A stretch of DNA of 64,000 bases. It comes from Micromonospora sp. NBRC 110009 (GTDB lineage: Bacteria; Actinomycetota; Actinomycetes; Mycobacteriales; Micromonosporaceae). Position numbers and translations under genes: made by a program. A model generated the notes under the pieces. The model was not told where the DNA came from. It ran no database searches and saw nothing but the letters and a program-made list of their open reading frames with translations. The DNA is taken from the NCBI RefSeq assembly GCF_030518795.1, contig NZ_CP130427.1, positions 2,790,001 through 2,854,000 on the forward strand. Reading direction: 5' to 3'. This document shows, piece after piece, positions 32,907 through 41,652 of this stretch. The stretch's first letter is position 1. Each line of letters starts with the position of its first letter.

Positions 32907-35351
32907 TCAGCGCGCCGACCGCGCCGCGCGGACCGCCGCGTACGCGTCCACCAGGCCCGCGCCGACCAGGTCGGGCTCGCCACCACAGCGGTCCGCGCTC
33001 GGAGGTACGCCGGCCGGACCGGCCGTGTCGAGGAGGATCCGCCGGGTCCGCGCCAGATCACCGACGAGCGCCGGGTTCGCCGACCACATCAGCGCCACCA
33101 CCCCCGCCACCTGCGGCGTCGCCATCGACGTGCCGTCCAGGGTGGCGTAGCCGCCCCCGGGGTACGCCGACAGCACCCCCGCCCCCGGCGCCACCAGGTC
33201 CGGCTTGTCGACGCCCCCGCGGGCCGGCCCCCGGCTGGAGAAGCGGGTGAGCTGCCGGGCCCGGTCCACCGCGCCGACCGTCAGCACGTCCGGGTACGGT
33301 GCCGGCGGGTCGGCCACCGAGCCGCAGTACGGCCCGGTGTTGCCGGCCGCGGCCACCACCAGGATGCCGGCCGCGGCCAGCGCGGCGGTCGCCGGGCGCA
33401 ACGCCGCCGGGTCGCAGCCCTCGATCGGCGGGCAGCCCCACGAGTTGGTCAGCACGTCCGGCGCGCGCTGTGGCCGACCGTCGGTGAGCGGGTCGCCGCC
33501 CGGCGGGAACGGGGCCAGCATGAACTGCAGGCAGTCCAGGTAGTGGGCCGGGCTGCCGAGGTTCCGGTCGAGGTTGACGCAGCCCACCCAGCGCGCGCCG
33601 GGGGCCACGCCGATCCCGTCCCGGCCCACCGCGCTGCCCACCGTGTGGGTGCCGTGACCGCCCCGGTCGCCCGGCGTGCCGGTGTGCTCCCACGGGTCGT
33701 ACCAGGAGTCGTCGCCGCCCCGGAAGCCGGCGGCCAGGGCCGGGTGCCGCCCGTCCACCCCGGAGTCGGAGCTGCCGACCACCACGCCCGCCCCGGTCAC
33801 GCCCAGCTCGGACCAGACCCGGTCCGCGCCGATCAGCGACACGTTCCACACCGGGCCGGTCGGCGCGGCCTGGGTGCCCTGGGCCGGGGGCGGCGCCGCC
33901 GGCAGCGGGCGCAGCCGCTGGCTGACCAGCACCCGGGCCACCTCCGGCCGCCCGGAGAGCCAGGCCCGCACCGCCGGGCCGCCATCCGTCTCGATCGCGT
34001 TGACCAGGTAGTACGGCGTGGGGTGCAGGCGCAGCCGGGTCAGCTCGCGGCGCAGGTCGCCCTGGGTCCGGTCGGCGGTGGCCACCAGCCGCCGGTAGAC
34101 CTCGGCCGCCCGGGCGTCCCGGCCGGCCCGACCGGGCGCCCCGGCCGGGAGCCCGGTCAGGTCGGCCTGCTCGCGCAGCACCACGAGCAACCGCTCGCCG
34201 TAGAGGCCGGGCCGGCCGGGGACGACGTACACCACCGCGACGGCGGCGAGCAGGGCCGCGGCGGCCAGCCCGGCCACCTGGCGCCGGGGCGTGCCGGCGC
34301 GCGGCCGGGCGAGCAGCACGCCGTACCCGAGGGCGAGCAGCACCGCGACGGCGAACCCGGCCCCGGTCGCGACCGCGCCCCAGAACGGCACGTCGCGGCT
34401 GGTCGCCAGCAGGACGGTGAGCTCCTCCGGGTCGAGGAACGCCAGCGGCCCGAGCAGCGCGAGGCCGACCAGCCAGCGCACCGGGCGCCGGCCGGCCGGC
34501 ACGCCGGAGCGGCGGGCCGCGGCCTCCAGGGCGCCCAGCGCGAACCCCAGCGGCGGCAGCAGGAACAGGGCGGGCAGCTGCGCCCCGGACTGCCCGGCCC
34601 CGGCGGCGAGCAGGACCAGCGTGACCCCCGCGACCAGGCCGCCGACCAGCACCAGCCGGGCCGGCCGGGGTGGCTCGCCGACCGCGAACCCGGCCCAGAA
34701 CGCCGGGTCGAGCAGGGTCCCGGCGAGCGCGCCGAGCGCGGCCGCGGCGAGGACGGCGAGCAGCGTCTCCAGGGCGCCGCCGAGCGCGCCGACCCAGGCC
34801 CAGGGCAGCAGCGAGGCCAGGCCGGCGGCGACCGCCAGCAGCGTGACCGGCCCGAACCGTCGCCCACCGGTCGGTGGGGGAACGGGGGGCCGGGCATCCG
34901 CCGGCGCGACGGCCCCGCGCCGGCGGGACAGCCGGCCGAGGACCGCCGCGAGCAGCGCGGCGGTGCCGGCCAGCGCCGCCAGGTACGCCTCCTCGTGCAC
35001 CGGTGGCAGGGCCCGGAGCAGGGTCAGCGCGCCGAGCGCCAGGGTGCCGGCGAACCAGGCCCGGCCGGTGACCCGGACCGCCGGCGAGCGGGGCAGCAGC
35101 GCGAGCGCCAGCGTGGGCGCGCCCACCAGGAGCACCGTGCCCAGCGCGACCACCGGCCAGACCGGCACCACCCGGTCCAGGCCGGCGACCAGCACCGCCT
35201 GGTCCACCGCCCAGCCGACCAGCTGACCCAGCACGGTGACCAGCACCGCCCAGACCCCGGTGAGGGCGGCCGCGACCACCGGCCACGGCCCGGTCCCCGC
35301 GGGGCCGGGAACCGGCGGTGCGAGCGGGGCTGCGGGGGGACCGACCGTCAT
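32907..35351 (-). CDS. Membrane-anchored subtilisin-like serine protease (S8)
   Basis: 814 residues. About ten or eleven membrane segments fill the first 400 residues; the rest is an S8 protease with an intact triad: Asp529 (GSSDSGVDGRHP), His566 (GGHGTHTVG) and Ser742 (DGTSMATPQVAG), plus the oxyanion Asn (NSWG). The protease is probably outside the membrane. Substrates unknown. Such a large multi-pass anchor on a subtilase is uncommon. ATG 35351 lies 7 bases after TACCGT (35359-35364, minus strand), a leaderless start; the frame stays open further upstream over glpD but shows no family likeness there. Confidence 0.85.
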   Translation of the reverse strand: MTVGPPAAPLAPPVPGPAGTGPWPVVAAALTGVWAVLVTVLGQLVGWAVDQAVLVAGLDRVVPVWPVVALGTVLLVGAPTLALALLPRSPAVRVTGRAWFAGTLALGALTLLRALPPVHEEAYLAALAGTAALLAAVLGRLSRRRGAVAPADARPPVPPPTGGRRFGPVTLLAVAAGLASLLPWAWVGALGGALETLLAVLAAAALGALAGTLLDPAFWAGFAVGEPPRPARLVLVGGLVAGVTLVLLAAGAGQSGAQLPALFLLPPLGFALGALEAAARRSGVPAGRRPVRWLVGLALLGPLAFLDPEELTVLLATSRDVPFWGAVATGAGFAVAVLLALGYGVLLARPRAGTPRRQVAGLAAAALLAAVAVVYVVPGRPGLYGERLLVVLREQADLTGLPAGAPGRAGRDARAAEVYRRLVATADRTQGDLRRELTRLRLHPTPYYLVNAIETDGGPAVRAWLSGRPEVARVLVSQRLRPLPAAPPPAQGTQAAPTGPVWNVSLIGADRVWSELGVTGAGVVVGSSDSGVDGRHPALAAGFRGGDDSWYDPWEHTGTPGDRGGHGTHTVGSAVGRDGIGVAPGARWVGCVNLDRNLGSPAHYLDCLQFMLAPFPPGGDPLTDGRPQRAPDVLTNSWGCPPIEGCDPAALRPATAALAAAGILVVAAAGNTGPYCGSVADPPAPYPDVLTVGAVDRARQLTRFSSRGPARGGVDKPDLVAPGAGVLSAYPGGGYATLDGTSMATPQVAGVVALMWSANPALVGDLARTRRILLDTAGPAGVPPSADRCGGEPDLVGAGLVDAYAAVRAARSAR

Positions 35352-35414
35352 GACCAACACGGTACGGGCGGGCGCCCGCTGCGGGCGGAGCGCCGGGACG
35401 GTTACCGTGGACAG

Positions 35415-37262
35415 GTGCGCGACCCCAACGTGTCCCGATCCGTGGCCGGTCAGCTCTCTCCCGAGCGCCGTGCCGGCGACCTCCGCAAACTCCGCGCCGA
35501 GCGGTTCGACGTCCTGGTCATCGGCGGTGGGGTGACCGGGGCGGGCGCCGCGCTCGACGCCGCGTCCCGCGGGCTGAAGGTGGCCCTGGTGGAGGCGCGG
35601 GACTACGCCGCCGGCACGTCCAGCCGGTCCAGCAAGCTGATCCACGGCGGCCTGCGCTACCTGGAGCAGCTGGAGTTCCACCTGGTGCACGAGGCGTTGA
35701 CCGAGCGCGGCCTGCTCGCCACCCGGCTCGCCCCGCACCTGGTCCGCCCGGTGCCGATCCTGGTCCCGCTCCCCGCCGAGGGCCGGCTGAGTGACCTGCC
35801 CGGGCGCTTCTTCCGCCGGTCCTACTACGGCGCCGGCGTGGCTGCCTACGACGCGTTCGCCGGGGTCTTCGGCGGCGGGCGCGGCATGCCGCTGCACCGG
35901 CACCTGACCCGGGAGGGCGCCCGCCGGGTCTTCCCCAGCCTGCGCGCCGACAAGCTGGCCGGGGCGATCCGCTACTTCGACGGGCAGGTCGACGACGCCC
36001 GCCTGGTGGTGACGCTGGCCCGCACGGCGGCCAGCCTCGGGGCCACCGTGGTGACCAGCGCCCGCGCGGTCGGGCTGATCCGGCAGGCCCGCGAGGTCAC
36101 CGGGGTCCGGGTCCGCGACCTGGAGGCTCCCGCCGGCTCGCCGGACGCCGAGTTCGAGGTACGCGCCCGTACGGTGATCGCCGCCACCGGCGTGTGGAGC
36201 GACGACATGTCCCGGATGCTCAACGACGTCGGGCTGCGGCCCGGCATGCGGGTCCGGGCCTCCAAGGGCGTCCACCTGGTGGTGCCCCGCTCGGCGATCA
36301 CCGGCGAGGCCGGCCTGATCCTGCGTACGGCGACCAGCGTGCTCTTCGTCATCCCGTGGGGCGGCCACTGGATCATCGGCACCACGGACACCGACTGGCG
36401 GCTGGACCGGTCCCACCCGGCGGCCACCGCGAAGGACATCGACTACCTGCTGGCGCAGGTCAACGCGGTGCTGGACCGGCCGCTGACCACCGACGACATC
36501 GAGGGCGTCTACGCCGGGCTGCGCCCGCTGCTGGCCGGCGAGGCGGACTCCACCTCAAAGCTCTCCCGGGAGCACGCGGTGGTGGAGCCGATGCTCGGGC
36601 TGCTGCTGGTGGCCGGCGGCAAGTACACGACGTACCGGGTGATGGCGTCGGACGTGGTCGACCGCGCGGTCCACCGGCTCGGCTGGACCCGTCCGTCGCG
36701 TACCGCCGACCTGCCGCTGCTCGGCGCCGACGGGTACGCGGCGATGTGGCGGGACCGGGCCGACCTGGCCCGCCGGCACGGCATGCCCGTCGGGGTGGTC
36801 GAGCACCTGCTGGAGCGGTACGGCACGCTCACCCGCGACCTGCTCGCCCTGGTCGACGCCGACCCGCTGCTCGGCTCCCCGCTCGCCGGGGCCCCGGAGT
36901 ACCTGGCCGCCGAGGTGACGTACGCGGCCCGGGCCGAGGGGGCGCTGCACCTGGAGGACGTGCTGACCCGGCGTACCCGGATCTCCATCGAGACCAGCCA
37001 TCGCGGCCTGGAGTCGGCCGAGCACACCGCGGAGCTGATGGGCGCGGTGCTGGGCTGGGACGCGGCGACGCGCGCCCGCGAGGTGGCCCACTACCGGGCC
37101 CGGGTGGAGGCGGAGCGGCTGTCGCAGGCGATGCCCGACGACGTGGCCGCCGACGCGGCCCGGCTCGGCGCGCCGGACGTGCGCGGCTTCGCCGCCGACC
37201 GGGGTGCCGACGGCGGCAGCGCCGCCGGGCTGCCGCCGTCTTCGCAGGTGACCGGCGGGTAA
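35415..37262 (+). CDS. glpD: Glycerol-3-phosphate dehydrogenase (aerobic, FAD)
   Basis: 615 residues. FAD-binding VLVIGGGVTGAGAALDAASRG at the start, then TSSRSSKLIHGGLRYLEQLE (the GlpD signature), PWGGHWIIGTTDTDW and LLLVAGGKYTTYRVMASDVVD. It oxidises sn-glycerol-3-phosphate to dihydroxyacetone phosphate and passes electrons to quinones at the membrane. A C-terminal GlpD domain (about 420-545) is present. GTG 35415 follows TACCGT (35403-35408) by 6 bases, so it is leaderless and divergent from the protease gene, both promoters within 63 bases. The last 30 residues are Gly/Ser-rich and variable. No glpF or glpK nearby. Confidence 0.92.
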   Translation: MRDPNVSRSVAGQLSPERRAGDLRKLRAERFDVLVIGGGVTGAGAALDAASRGLKVALVEARDYAAGTSSRSSKLIHGGLRYLEQLEFHLVHEALTERGLLATRLAPHLVRPVPILVPLPAEGRLSDLPGRFFRRSYYGAGVAAYDAFAGVFGGGRGMPLHRHLTREGARRVFPSLRADKLAGAIRYFDGQVDDARLVVTLARTAASLGATVVTSARAVGLIRQAREVTGVRVRDLEAPAGSPDAEFEVRARTVIAATGVWSDDMSRMLNDVGLRPGMRVRASKGVHLVVPRSAITGEAGLILRTATSVLFVIPWGGHWIIGTTDTDWRLDRSHPAATAKDIDYLLAQVNAVLDRPLTTDDIEGVYAGLRPLLAGEADSTSKLSREHAVVEPMLGLLLVAGGKYTTYRVMASDVVDRAVHRLGWTRPSRTADLPLLGADGYAAMWRDRADLARRHGMPVGVVEHLLERYGTLTRDLLALVDADPLLGSPLAGAPEYLAAEVTYAARAEGALHLEDVLTRRTRISIETSHRGLESAEHTAELMGAVLGWDAATRAREVAHYRARVEAERLSQAMPDDVAADAARLGAPDVRGFAADRGADGGSAAGLPPSSQVTGG

Positions 37263-37314
37263 CGTCGTTCCGGAGGGTACCGGGCGCTACCTACGGAAGT
37301 GTAGGTTTCCGTGC

Positions 37315-37824
37315 GTGGTTCGCCCCTCCTGGTCGCGCATGGTTCCGATGACCGCCGGCGTCCTGTTGGCGCTCGCGCTGACCGGCTGTTCCCTGTTCGG
37401 TCGGGCCGAGGGTGCCACCACACCGGGTAGCCCGGGCCCGACCGTGTCGGCGGAGGCGGGGCGGCGGGTCTCGCTGGTGCAGCGGGTCGGGGCGGACGGT
37501 GCGCCCCGCACCCTCGACGTGGATCCGAGCGGCCGGTGGCAGTGCCGGGACTGCGCGGGCGACGGGGTCGACTCCACCGGCCAGCTCACCGCCGAGCAGA
37601 CCCAGCGGTTGCAGCGGATGCTCGCCGATCCGGCCCTGGCGACCGAGACCGACGAGGCCCGCCAGTACAAGCAGGGCTGCATCGACGCGCTGACCTCCAC
37701 CCTGCTGATCCCGCCGGGGCTGACCATCACCTCGCAGGACTGCCCGGGCGAGGAGCGGCCAGCGGTGGGCTACCAGGTCCTGCTGCTGCTCACCCAGGCC
37801 ACGCCCGCCGAGGACAAAAGCTGA
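37315..37824 (+). CDS. Hypothetical lipoprotein
   Basis: 169 residues. A type II signal peptide ends in the lipobox LALTGC, so the mature protein is lipid-anchored outside. The mature part has two cysteine pairs (QCRDC and GCID...QDC) that may form disulphides, and a globular middle (LTAEQTQRLQRMLADPALATE). Family not recognised; it resembles small secreted inhibitor-like or 'SSI-like' proteins only loosely. GTG 37315 lies 7 bases after TAGGTT (37302-37307); ATG 37339 would also retain the signal. Confidence 0.7.
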   Translation: MVRPSWSRMVPMTAGVLLALALTGCSLFGRAEGATTPGSPGPTVSAEAGRRVSLVQRVGADGAPRTLDVDPSGRWQCRDCAGDGVDSTGQLTAEQTQRLQRMLADPALATETDEARQYKQGCIDALTSTLLIPPGLTITSQDCPGEERPAVGYQVLLLLTQATPAEDKS

Positions 37825-37827
37825 GCG

Positions 37828-39228
37828 TCAGCACACCTTGCCGGGGTTGAGCAGCCCCGCCGGGTCCAGGGCCGCCTTGATCGCCTGGTGCACCCGTACC
37901 CCGACCGGGCCGATCTCCCGGGCCAGCCAGTCCCGCTTGAGCAGCCCGACGCCGTGCTCGCCGGTGCAGGTGCCGCCGAGTTCCAGGCCGAGCCGCATGA
38001 TCTCGTCGAAGGCCCGCCGGCCCCGCGCCACGCTGGCCGGGTCGGCCCGGTCGACCACGATGTTCGGGTGCATGTTGCCGTCGCCGGCGTGCCCCACCAC
38101 GCCGATCGGCACGGCACACTCCGCGGCGATCCGGGCCACCCCGTCCAGCAGCGCCGCGAGCGCCCCCCGGGGCACCGCCACGTCATCGATGACCAGGCCA
38201 CCGTTGCCGTTCGGGAAGGCCTCGGCGGCGAACCTCTCCATCGCCGGGTGGGCGAGCCGGCGGGCCTGGAGCAGGGCGGCCGCCTCCGCCGCGTCGGTGG
38301 CCGCGTAGACCTCGTCGGCCCCGGCCGCCTCGCACACCTCGGCGAGCCGGGCCAGGTCGTCGGCCGCCCGTACGCCGGTGTCCACGGCCGCCAGCAGCAG
38401 CGCCTGCGCGTCGGTGCGCAGCCCCATCGGCCGGTACGTTTCGATGGCCCGCAGGTGCGTCCGGTCCAGCAGCTCCAGCAGGCTGGGGGTCAGCCCGCGC
38501 TCGGCGAGCCCGGCGACCGCCGTGCCGGCCGCCGCCGTGGTGGGGAAGACGGCGACCAGGGTCAGCGACTCCTCCGGTGCCGGCCGCAGCGAGAGGGTCA
38601 CCTCGGTGATCACGCCGAGGGTGCCCTCGGAGCCGACGAAGAGCCGGGTCAGGTCGTATCCGGCGACCCCCTTGGCGGTGCGCCGGCCGGTCCGCAGCAC
38701 CTCGCCGGAGGCCAGCACCACCTCCAGGCCGAGCACGTACTCGGTGGTCACGCCGTACTTGACGCAGCACATGCCGCCAGCGTTGGTGGCGACGTTGCCG
38801 CCGATGGTGGAGGACTCCCAGGAGCCCGGGTCCGGCGGGTAGTACAGCTGGTGTTTCCGGACCGCGCCGGCCAGCGTCGCGTTCACCACGCCGGGCTGCA
38901 CCACGGCGATCCGGCTCACCGGGTCGATCTCCAGGATCCGGTCCATCGCCACGGTGCTCAGCAGCACGGCGCCGTCGACCGCGTTCGCCGCGCCGGCCAG
39001 CCCGGTCCGCGCCCCCTGCGGCACCACCGGTACGCCGTGCCGGCCCGCCGCCCGGACCACCGCCGCGACCTCCTCGGTGCTCCGCGGGCGCACCACGACC
39101 AGCGGGCTGCCGGCGTCGCAGAGGTCGGCCTCGTCCCGCGCGTGGATCCGCAGCAGGTCCGGGTCGGTGAGCACGGCGGTGTCACCGAGCGCGGCCCGCA
39201 GTTCGTCGAGGAGGAGGTTGGCGGTCAT
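37828..39228 (-). CDS. FAD-linked oxidase, glycolate oxidase GlcD-like
   Basis: 466 residues. FAD-binding type 4 (PCMH) fold: VPVVPQGARTGLAGAANAVDG, YYPPDPGSWESSTIGGNVATNAGG and GYDLTRLFVGSEGTLGVITEV. The C-terminal domain ends GEHGVGLLKRDWL...LDPAGLLNPGKV, as in GlcD and D-lactate dehydrogenases. It oxidises a 2-hydroxyacid such as glycolate or D-lactate; GlcE/GlcF partners are absent, so a single-subunit D-lactate type is possible. ATG 39228 follows TAGCCT by 7 bases (39236-39241, minus strand), leaderless. Confidence 0.88.
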   Translation of the reverse strand: MTANLLLDELRAALGDTAVLTDPDLLRIHARDEADLCDAGSPLVVVRPRSTEEVAAVVRAAGRHGVPVVPQGARTGLAGAANAVDGAVLLSTVAMDRILEIDPVSRIAVVQPGVVNATLAGAVRKHQLYYPPDPGSWESSTIGGNVATNAGGMCCVKYGVTTEYVLGLEVVLASGEVLRTGRRTAKGVAGYDLTRLFVGSEGTLGVITEVTLSLRPAPEESLTLVAVFPTTAAAGTAVAGLAERGLTPSLLELLDRTHLRAIETYRPMGLRTDAQALLLAAVDTGVRAADDLARLAEVCEAAGADEVYAATDAAEAAALLQARRLAHPAMERFAAEAFPNGNGGLVIDDVAVPRGALAALLDGVARIAAECAVPIGVVGHAGDGNMHPNIVVDRADPASVARGRRAFDEIMRLGLELGGTCTGEHGVGLLKRDWLAREIGPVGVRVHQAIKAALDPAGLLNPGKVC

Positions 39229-39286
39229 GCCGGGAAGGCTAGGCCGTGCGGATCGTGATCATCAACCGGGCGTACCGTTGCTGAAC

Positions 39287-39619
39287 GTGCTCTACCTGGA
39301 CCGCCCCTCGGTGCCCTGGCGGGGCCGGCTCTGGTCGCACCTGATCAGCGACGTCTCCTACGCCGAGCTGCACGCGTTCGCCGAGGCGTTGGGTGCGCCC
39401 CGACGCGGCTTCGACCGGGACCACTACGACCTGCCCGCCGAACGCTTCGCGATGGCCGTCTGGCTCGGTGCCCGGGTCGTCCCGTCCCGCGAGATCGTCC
39501 GCCTCCTTCGCGCCGCCGACCTCCGCCGCCCCAAACACCTCCACCGTCCCCGCCCCGTCGCACCCCGCACCCCCGCCGACCCGCGCGATCTTGCACTTTC
39601 CGCCCGCACCTCGGACTGA
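39287..39619 (+). CDS. DUF4031 domain protein
   Basis: 110 residues. The DUF4031 domain fills the first 85: VLYLDRPSVPWRGRLWSHLISD, ELHAFAEALGAPRRGFDRDHYDLP and VSREIVRLL-type end (seen as PSREIVRLLRAADL). Function unknown, though sequence such as HYDLPAERFAMAV suggests a small enzyme-like fold. GTG 39287 is 8 bases after TACCGT (39273-39278). The final codons (39579-39619) run into an inverted repeat, so the last dozen residues (DPRDLALSARTSD) are probably repeat-derived. Confidence 0.75.
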   Translation: MLYLDRPSVPWRGRLWSHLISDVSYAELHAFAEALGAPRRGFDRDHYDLPAERFAMAVWLGARVVPSREIVRLLRAADLRRPKHLHRPRPVAPRTPADPRDLALSARTSD

Positions 39620-39662
39620 TTCGCCCCCTTTGCCCGGGCAGGAACTGCAAGATCGCGCGGGT
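39579..39662. repeat. Inverted repeat overlapping DUF4031 end
   Basis: Perfect 17-bp arms (39579-39595 and 39646-39662), containing CGCGCGATCTTGCA and its complement, with a 50-base loop. The left arm lies inside the DUF4031 reading frame, the right arm just before the convergent HD gene stop (39670). Such GCGCGATCTTGCA elements seem to be dispersed in related genomes (recollection, unchecked). Confidence 0.7.
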
Positions 39663-39669
39663 GGGGGGG

Positions 39670-40305
39670 TCAGGTCAGGGTGGTTAGTTCGCGGGTGAGG
39701 TTGGCGCGGGCGGGGGGTTCCCAGCGGGTGTGCGGTTCGGGTAGGCGGTAGAGGGCGGGGAGGGCCAGGAGAGCGGTCAGCACCCGGGCGCGGCCGGTGC
39801 GGAAGTCCGGGTCGGGCACGTGGGCGTACTCGCGGCGGATGGCGGCGGCGTACCGGTCGTACTCCTCGGCCGGGGCGGCCAGGATCGCCAGGTCCGCGTC
39901 GCAGAGCAGGGCGCCGTCCGGGTCGCCGGCCGGCACCAGATGTCCGGCGGTGAGCAGCACCAGCCGGCGTACCTCGGTCACCGCCTCCGCCGGCAGCCCG
40001 GCGTCCGTGAGCAGCTCGCCGGCCAGGTCGGCGCTGGCCCGCTCGTTGGCGTCGCCGCCGGCCCGCGGGTCGTAGACCGCGTCGTGGCACCACGCCGCCA
40101 GCCGGACCAGCTCCGGCCGGCGCGCCGACCCGGCGTACGCGTCGACGACGTCCAGCACCGCCCGCAGGTGCGGCACGGCGTGGTAGCGCCGGTGCGGCTC
40201 CCGCCAGGCGGCCAGCAGCCGCGCCCCGGCCCGCTGCACGCCGGCCGGGTCTGCCGCCCCCGCCGCCCGGGCCGCGTCCCGCCACCGCTCGATCAGCTCG
40301 TCCAC
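39670..40305 (-). CDS. HD-domain protein (predicted metal-dependent phosphohydrolase)
   Basis: 211 residues. HD-fold landmarks: a histidine region HRRYHAVPHLRAVLD, then the HD pair in AAWCHDAVYDPRAGGDANER, and a third acidic site LLCDADLAILAAP. This arrangement is found in small predicted HD phosphohydrolases; substrate unknown. GTG 40305 is chosen because CAGACT ends 7 bases upstream and the domain begins there; the frame is open further to 40347. Confidence 0.8.
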   Translation of the reverse strand: MDELIERWRDAARAAGAADPAGVQRAGARLLAAWREPHRRYHAVPHLRAVLDVVDAYAGSARRPELVRLAAWCHDAVYDPRAGGDANERASADLAGELLTDAGLPAEAVTEVRRLVLLTAGHLVPAGDPDGALLCDADLAILAAPAEEYDRYAAAIRREYAHVPDPDFRTGRARVLTALLALPALYRLPEPHTRWEPPARANLTRELTTLT

Positions 40306-40373
40306 CCGGAGCAGTCTGCCCCACCGCCACCGGACGGGAGGATTCACCGGATGCGGGACGGGTAGTCCCGGCC

Positions 40374-41639
40374 ATGGCCGTGGCCCGGGACCGACGACCG
40401 CCGTTCCTGCGGCGCGCCCCCCTGCGTGAGGGGCTGGTCGACCTCGACGGACCCCGGATCGCGGAGGCGATGGACGAACTCCGGGACCGCAGCAAGGCCA
40501 CCCTGCACGACCGCCTCCACCGGGTCCGGACGGCCACCGGCCTGGCGGTCCAGGCCGGTCTCGCCGCCGGGCTGGCCTACCTGGTCTCCCACCGCCTGCT
40601 CGGGAACCCGCAACCGGTGTTCGCGCCGATCTCCGCGGTCGGCACCCTGGCCGCCTCGGTCGGCCAGCGGTTCCGCCGGACCGTGGAGCTGATCATCGGG
40701 GTGGCGGTCGGGGTGGCCGTCGGCGACTTCCTGATCTACCTCCTCGGCACCGGGGCCTGGCAACTCGGCCTGGTGGTGACCGCGGCCATCCTGCTGACCA
40801 TCTTCGCCGGGGCGAGCGTGGCCATCGTCATCCAGGCGGCGGCCACCGCCGTGCTGATCGTGACGCTCAGCCCGTCCACGCAGAACCTGGAGATCCCACG
40901 CTTCGTGGACGCGTTCATCGGCGGCGGCATCGCCCTGCTGGTGACCGCGATCCTGTTGCCGCTCAACCCGTTGCGCGTGATCAACCGGGCCGCCCGGCCG
41001 GCGCTGGACCTGCTCGCCGGTCAGCTCGACATCTGTGCGGAGGCGCTGCGAAAACGGGACCGCCGCACCGCGCAGCAGGCGCTGTACCGGCTGCGGGAGA
41101 ACAAGGACGAGCTGGCCGCGCTCTCCGAGGCGATCGAGGGCGCCAAGGAGACCATCACCATCTCCCCGGCCCGCTGGCACCGGCGCAGCGAGCTCACCCA
41201 CTACGCCGACGCGGCCGACCCGATCGACCGCGCGATGCGCAACAGCGGCACCCTCATCCGGCGTTCCGTGACCATGATCGAGGACGAGGAGCCCGTCCCC
41301 GACCCGATGCCCGACTCCATCTCCCACCTGGCCGAGGCGGTACGCCTGCTCCGGCACGAGTTCGCCGCCGGGGAGGAGCCGGACCAGGCCCGGGAACGGA
41401 CGCTCCGCGCGGTCAGCGAGGCCGGCCGGGCGTACGGCGAGGGGGTCGGCTTCTCCGGCAGCGTGGTGATCGCCCAGGTGCGGACCACCGCCAGCGACCT
41501 GATGGTCGCCTCCGGCATCGACCAGGAGGAGGCGAACCGGCTGGTCCGGCAGGCGTTCGGCGAGCGGGAGCAGCGCGGCGGCGGCGCCACCGAGCAGAGC
41601 CCCGCCCCCAAACCCCCCACCGCGCCCCCCGTCGGCTGA
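40374..41639 (+). CDS. FUSC-family membrane protein
   Basis: 421 residues. Six membrane helices in the first half (VQAGLAAGLAYLVSHRLL, FAPISAVGTLAASVGQRFRR, and two GVAVGVAVGDFLIYLLG-type segments), typical of aromatic acid exporter (FUSC) proteins; the second half is helical and cytoplasmic (ALRKRDRRTAQQALYRLRENKDELAAL). Members export aryl acids or, in related groups, remain uncharacterised. Pro-rich tail. ATG 40374; no clear ribosome site. Confidence 0.82.
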   Translation: MAVARDRRPPFLRRAPLREGLVDLDGPRIAEAMDELRDRSKATLHDRLHRVRTATGLAVQAGLAAGLAYLVSHRLLGNPQPVFAPISAVGTLAASVGQRFRRTVELIIGVAVGVAVGDFLIYLLGTGAWQLGLVVTAAILLTIFAGASVAIVIQAAATAVLIVTLSPSTQNLEIPRFVDAFIGGGIALLVTAILLPLNPLRVINRAARPALDLLAGQLDICAEALRKRDRRTAQQALYRLRENKDELAALSEAIEGAKETITISPARWHRRSELTHYADAADPIDRAMRNSGTLIRRSVTMIEDEEPVPDPMPDSISHLAEAVRLLRHEFAAGEEPDQARERTLRAVSEAGRAYGEGVGFSGSVVIAQVRTTASDLMVASGIDQEEANRLVRQAFGEREQRGGGATEQSPAPKPPTAPPVG

Positions 41640-41652
41640 CCCCCAGCGGGGT

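Noticed and set aside
35352..36416. Upstream extension of the minus-strand protease frame
   Set aside because: It is antisense to glpD, low-complexity, and the leaderless promoter box puts the start at 35351.
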